Shown: positions 48,601-54,600 of the stretch, in pieces
Layout: each line of letters begins with the position of its first letter
How positions within the stretch are numbered: position 1 is the first letter of the stretch
Assembly: GCA_964020975.1 (NCBI GenBank)
Contig: OZ026621.1
Span: 94,734,111-94,798,110 of the forward strand
Direction of reading: 5' to 3'
DNA from: Hermodice carunculata
Taxonomy: Eukaryota; Annelida; Polychaeta; Eunicida; Amphinomidae
Length of the DNA: 64,000 nucleotides
The notes under the pieces: generated by a model
Databases searched by the model: none
The model's input: only the letters and a program-made list of their open reading frames with translations
What the model was told of the DNA's origin: nothing
Position numbers and translations under genes: made by a program

Positions 48601-51600
48601 GGAGCGCCCTTAACAAACTTCTGATCTGACTTTTGACCCATCCTGCCGTTAACATAAGACAGTGTTCAAAACTTAGTCAACAGCTTTCTTTTAGTGTGAT
48701 TGTGCAAGCTAAGCCCAGGCCAGAGAAAACTGTTGACCTGAGGCATGTTATCTTCATAAGTCCTCATTCAAACTGTTTTCTATAATATTGTTGAAATTAT
48801 TCAAAAACACTGCTGCAGACAGCATTTAAACAGCAGCCAGTTGAGGGACGGAGACACAAAGGTTAATCAGTAATCATACAAATGATATGATACAAAGGTC
48901 CGTATCTTTTAATCAGTTCACATCAAAATTTAATTTGCTTTTAATATAAGTACAAGATAGGGTGCAAACCTTATGCAAAATAATTTGGAATAATGTTTAT
49001 TTTTTTTCAGAAATTCTGCATGTATTTAAAATTTTGTATCTATGAACCATTTGTACACCATTTTAACATTAATATTCAGTACATGTGTACCAATTTATTA
49101 TAAATGTGGAAGTCAGCATTTGTTTTATTTTGCTTTTCGATTTCACTGCAGATTTGCTGTTAAACTCCTCGTTCTATCTATTGGGTAGAACATTGTAGAG
49201 TATTACATGTACATGTATTGCTTTCAACTAACCAGTTTCTTTTGTCACTTAGTTTGCCACATGCAATATCACTTCTCAAGACATTTGATCTAGTAGATTT
49301 GCACCATGTGCTATACTAGAGCTAATCCACCTTTTGTTTAGTTTAAACGTATTTATTTAGTCTGGATAGCCCTATAGTACATCAAAATGACTAATACATG
49401 GGTTCTCCAGAACATGGAGACACACAGTAAGTATATACAAGACACACATGACAGAACAAATGTTACCAATGAATTATATCTATGTAAACTCTGTACGAAT
49501 ATCAAAGTTTGATTACATTTAAGATACAAGTTAAACCAATATGAATTGAGTTCACTATTTACCCATTAAAGAAAAAAGGTATGATACAAATAAATTTGCA
49601 TAGTCCAATCGATGAATACTACAGTAACAGTAACGGAAACATTTAGTCGTTAAAGCGCCTGGTATCAATAATGTACTGATGGAGAGCATCACAGATCTAG
49701 ATATTCAGGCAGCTCGAAAGCTCGTTACTGCCACAGAGAAATATTTCAACTAACCTATCACTACCAATATGAATTATAAGATGCGGGCTAACCCCCGGAG
49801 CAATCAAAGGAATAACAGTATTCTGAACAATATTAATATAATAGACTCATTTTATCCTTCATTATGAATTTGTTCCCCCCAATAACTGCTTGTTTAATGT
49901 GCATGTATGTGGCAGGCAGGTTAGTATTTCCTCCTCAATATGAAAGCCACGCATCTTGAATCTGTCAATAGAACACTCAATTTCACATTTCTGTTTCATG
50001 TGCTTTGTTGATTGCATATTAAACCTGAGCATAAATTCTTTGCAAACTGTTCAAAATAATGTTGTGGTAGAATTTTCCAAGGAGCAATATTTTCAATTTG
50101 CCAAAGTAGAAGTCTTGGCTTCACAGCCATTTGGTAGCATAATTCCAGGAACAGCTGGTGCCAGTGGTCGCTTAGCCAAATGCTGATATTTCATTCATTT
50201 GGCACAAGAAATTTGCAAATGGCTAATTTATTTTAACATGAATTACAGTAAAACCTGTCCTTGTGGACACCTGTCTACTGTGGACACCTGCTTAATGCGG
50301 ACAGTTTTGGCCAGAACCGAATAATTTTAAGTCATTTTCATATTGGTGATACCTGTCTACAGTGGACACCTGTCTATTGTGTATTGCGGACACTTTTTGG
50401 GGTACCAAATGCAAAAACAACCTGTCTATTGCAGACACAATATATCAATGCATTTTTTGCAACTTGTTATGTTCCTAGTTGTAATGCCTGAACAATGCCG
50501 TGCATGTTAAGCTGGAATCAAAGACTAATTAGTCCATTGTTCAGTGGCCTGTAATACATAATAAGCTCACTCAGCCAAGCAGTTAGGCTGCAATGCCTCA
50601 ACAAACATGCCAGGTGTCTCTGAGGACTGGTGCACCTGTTGAGTGAGGTTGCTCACTCTTTCTTTATCAAACAATTAAGCTCCATAGATCAATCATTAAG
50701 CCTAAAACAAAGGACCCCCTGAGACTCATGTGAAGTTATTCACAAATTATAACAATGGCATATACAGTTATACTGTACTCAACGGATAGGATATCCCTGT
50801 GGTATGTTTGTTGTTTGTTTCTTTTCTGTTAGTAAAAGAAATTATGCAAACTTTCTTAAGCCTGGTAAGCCCATACATACACAATTTTTCCCTTAAAAGA
50901 TAAAAACTGTAAAATCCCAAGTTAAGATGCGTTTGAGTCAAGTGTCAGGGGCATAATGTATAAAAAAAGTATAGACACATTTGTTTTACATGGATTGTGA
51001 AAGAAGTCAAGCATTGACTTATCGAGTCACTCTCCATGGCACAGATGTTAGCGTATACTTCCTACCTTGCCTAGTGGAGGAAACCGAAGAACTCAGAGAA
51101 AACCACCGTGCACGGTTAAGGTGGTAGGAACTTTTTCCACATGCTGCCCAGGACGATAATCGAACCCGGATCGCAGAGGTGAAAGGCGAGCGTCTTACCG
51201 CTCAGCCAACCGTGCACCCACAAAATGTACAAAAACTGAGAGCAAATGTACTCTGAAATTCAGCCCCTGCCTATTGTGGACACCTGTCTATTGCGGACAC
51301 TTTTGCCAGAACCACAGGTGTCCACAGTAGACAGGTTTTACTGTATATATAAAAGTTAGGTTGCATTTTGTTTTATTTCATAATTTTGGCTACAGACCTG
51401 TCCCTGTAATTCCTAATACTTTTTTATTATTACATACATTAAGCAGCAAGACTTTGACCACTGAAATAAACAGCCAAGCTGACAGCACACAACCTTGTCT
51501 GATGCCACATGACATATGTACAGGTTGAGTTATCCAATCATTATTGATGCTACAAGAAATGTTTGTAGTTTGTATAGAAAGTCTGCACCCATTTTATAAA

Positions 51601-54600
51601 AAATATCTAAAACCAAATGTTCAAGAGCAGATACCATAAAATTCCATTGTACCATGTCAAATACTATTAAAAAAAAAAAACAACTGGGTCTATTTCAAGC
51701 TTACCTGTAAAGTATACAATATCTCCAATCAATCTTATATTGAGACTAATATACCTGTTTTTGGTATACCCAAATTGCTAATAATATCAAAGAGCAGACA
51801 CAGAACAACTTGAAAACTGGAGGCCATTTACATTGTTCAATGTGGAGGTCAAAATGGCAGGGTACGTATTGTACCACATAATGCGAGTATATCATGTCTC
51901 GGTGCTTCTGATAATTTGCCTTTTTCATATATCTTTCATTTGTTTGTCTGTCTGTCTGTCTGTCTGTCTGCCTGTCTGTCTGTCTGTCTGCCATTTGGCT
52001 ACTGCTGCAGTGTACATTCCTCAACTAACAGAATAACTTCCCACTTCTGTTTTTCAACAATGGTTTATTTTTGGGGGGTCAAAACTTGTATGTGTCAGAT
52101 ACCTATCAACATGTTATTCTGCTAGGTTCACTGGATGGATACAGTTTTGAATACAATTTTCTTTCTTCATGTAAAATCTCTTTTCAATCTGTATTTTTCC
52201 CCTGATTGACATTTCAAAATCCTGATGATATGCCAAAAATGCATTTTCTGGATTTCTCACCTTTTCCAATCCATTTGGCTTTCTCATATAATAGCACCTA
52301 CTGCATTATATATCCAAGCAGTCTTCACACTTACCTTGTAGTGTCTTCAATCTGTCAATCTACCTGTTGTTTTCATTGCATTCATCTACAGCTGATTGTG
52401 CAGCTCTAACTGCTTCCTCAAAACACTTTTTTATTTTCTCTTTTCTAGCTTCCATTTAGAAAAATTGATGTGCATCTCTCTTGCTTTGGTTTCACAGAGC
52501 TCCCATGTCAATTGATTATCACATTAATTTTCTTGCCAAATGTTTCTAGTATCATGTAATAGAACTTGGGTTGGATTCTTCCAGACATTTACTTCACCTC
52601 TTTCAGGGCCACGTGCCTGGCCTGAGTCAACAGTGCTCCTCACTCACATTGTGCCAAAAGCATGCTAAGGAAAGCTGTTGACCTGGGCTATTATATATTA
52701 TGTTACTACACGCATGCTGGGACTTGAATGAAAGATCTTTTTACTAGAAACTTTCATCTAGCACCTTTTCTTAAAATTCAGCAGTCTTTCCGTAGTTCAA
52801 TTTTAGTTGTAGTTGGCACTGAACGAGTTAAAAACACATTTAATCAATCCAAGGTGACAAAATTAAGTTTCTCAATCAATCAACAGTCCAGTGCACTTGC
52901 AGTAGTAGAACAGTCCAGTCTACTTACAGTAGTAGAACAGTCCAGTCTACTTGCAGTAGTAGAACAGTCCAGTCTACTTGCAGTAGTATAACAGTCCAGT
53001 CTACTTGCAGTAGTAGAACAGTCCAGTCTATTTGCAGTAGTATAACAGTCCAGTCTACTTGCAGTAGTACAACAGTCCAGTCTACTTGCAGTAGTAGAAC
53101 AGTCCAGTCTATTTGCAGTAGTACAACAGTCCAGTCCACTTGCAGTAGTAGAACAGTCCAGTCTACTTGCAGTAGTATAATAGTCCAGTCTACTTGCAGT
53201 AGTACAATAGTCCACTCCACTTGCAGTAGGAGAACAGCCCAGTCTACTTGCAGTAGTACAACAGTCCAGTCCACTTGCAGTAGTATAATTACTGACAGAA
53301 GTATAACCGCTTCTGCCTTTCTGTTTCCATCATGTAAACTGTATGAGGTTTAGTTTTATCCATGGACCTCCAAGCATCAAAAAAACCAAGATCCTGACTC
53401 AAAGATCTTATGTTTGACTTCTGTTTCTCAGACTGTTTTTTACAATTGTCTTTTGATCCATTTGCTCGTTTATATCTCCACCCCCAATAAAGGTGCCCGT
53501 TTTCTCTTCTATAATTCATGCTGTCAGTTCCTTATAAAAAATTTCTATTCGTTGCAATATTGTGGGCGTAAATGCTGACAAAGAGGAGTGTGAGTCCTGT
53601 ATCTTCACAGCCTAAGTCTTCCATCCTAGTCATGGCTAGCAATAATTCCAGCATTCAGTTTATGTTTGATCACCACACACACTCCGCTAATATGTGTGTT
53701 TGCAGAGGAATGAATTTTGAGCACAAATCTATTCTGCATTAACACATGGTTCTAATATTTTGCGGAATGTGTCTCTAGAAGAAAGATCACATTTGCCTTC
53801 TGTTATTTAAATCCCTGAAAAATACCGTCTACTTTCAGTTTGTCAGTAAAACTAACACAATCTCCTTTCTATTTGTCAATTAACCTTCAATTAGATTAAG
53901 TGTATTGTTTACCGTTGTTCATGGAATCATTGATGCCAACAGATCATAATTCCAACACCAGATATGTATCCCCCTGTGTTTATCCCCATACGTGTATTGT
54001 GAAATGTAAGGGAGCAAGTAATGAATATACTGAATTGTTTTGTTCTGCAGAGTGGCTTGGGACGATCCCCCACCCCAATCAACATTCCAAAATAAATTCT
54101 GGGCCAAAGGACTAAAATAATACAAGGAAAAAATATAATATATCAATAATTCTAAGCATAACCTGAAGGAAAAAGATCTTTCACTTAAAAACATATCTCT
54201 ATGGGGGCATAGCCTTCTCCCTCCTGCCTACCAAATCCACTCCAACCAGTTTTACAGGATCATATTTACTGGGCAGAATGCAGTGCCATACATAAGATCA
54301 GTGTACTGTAACTCATTCAAGTATGAACATACAACTGTGACCAAGGTGCTCACTTTGACTGACAAGGTCACTTCATGTTCTTCTCTTTTACCATACAACT
54401 CAAATACAGAACAGGATTGGGAGTATACAAAGCTTGATTTTTAAGCAACCAATATTTGTTGCTTGATACATTTGCGGGCTCGCTGACCAGCCTATACATG
54501 TACCATTTTCTTGTCTTTGGGCCTGCTCCTTTTTTTGGTTGGTGGTGATCCAAGTGTAACCAAACGATGGAAGGCAGAGGTTCTGTGGACAGGCACCAGA

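Noticed and set aside
51146-51219. tRNA gene
   Set aside because: A and B boxes are present, but the acceptor stem does not close and the sequence continues into a SINE central domain.
52880-53274. Nine-residue repeat proteins (two minus-strand frames)
   Set aside because: A 27-bp minisatellite, open in more than one frame, with no upstream or downstream coding context.
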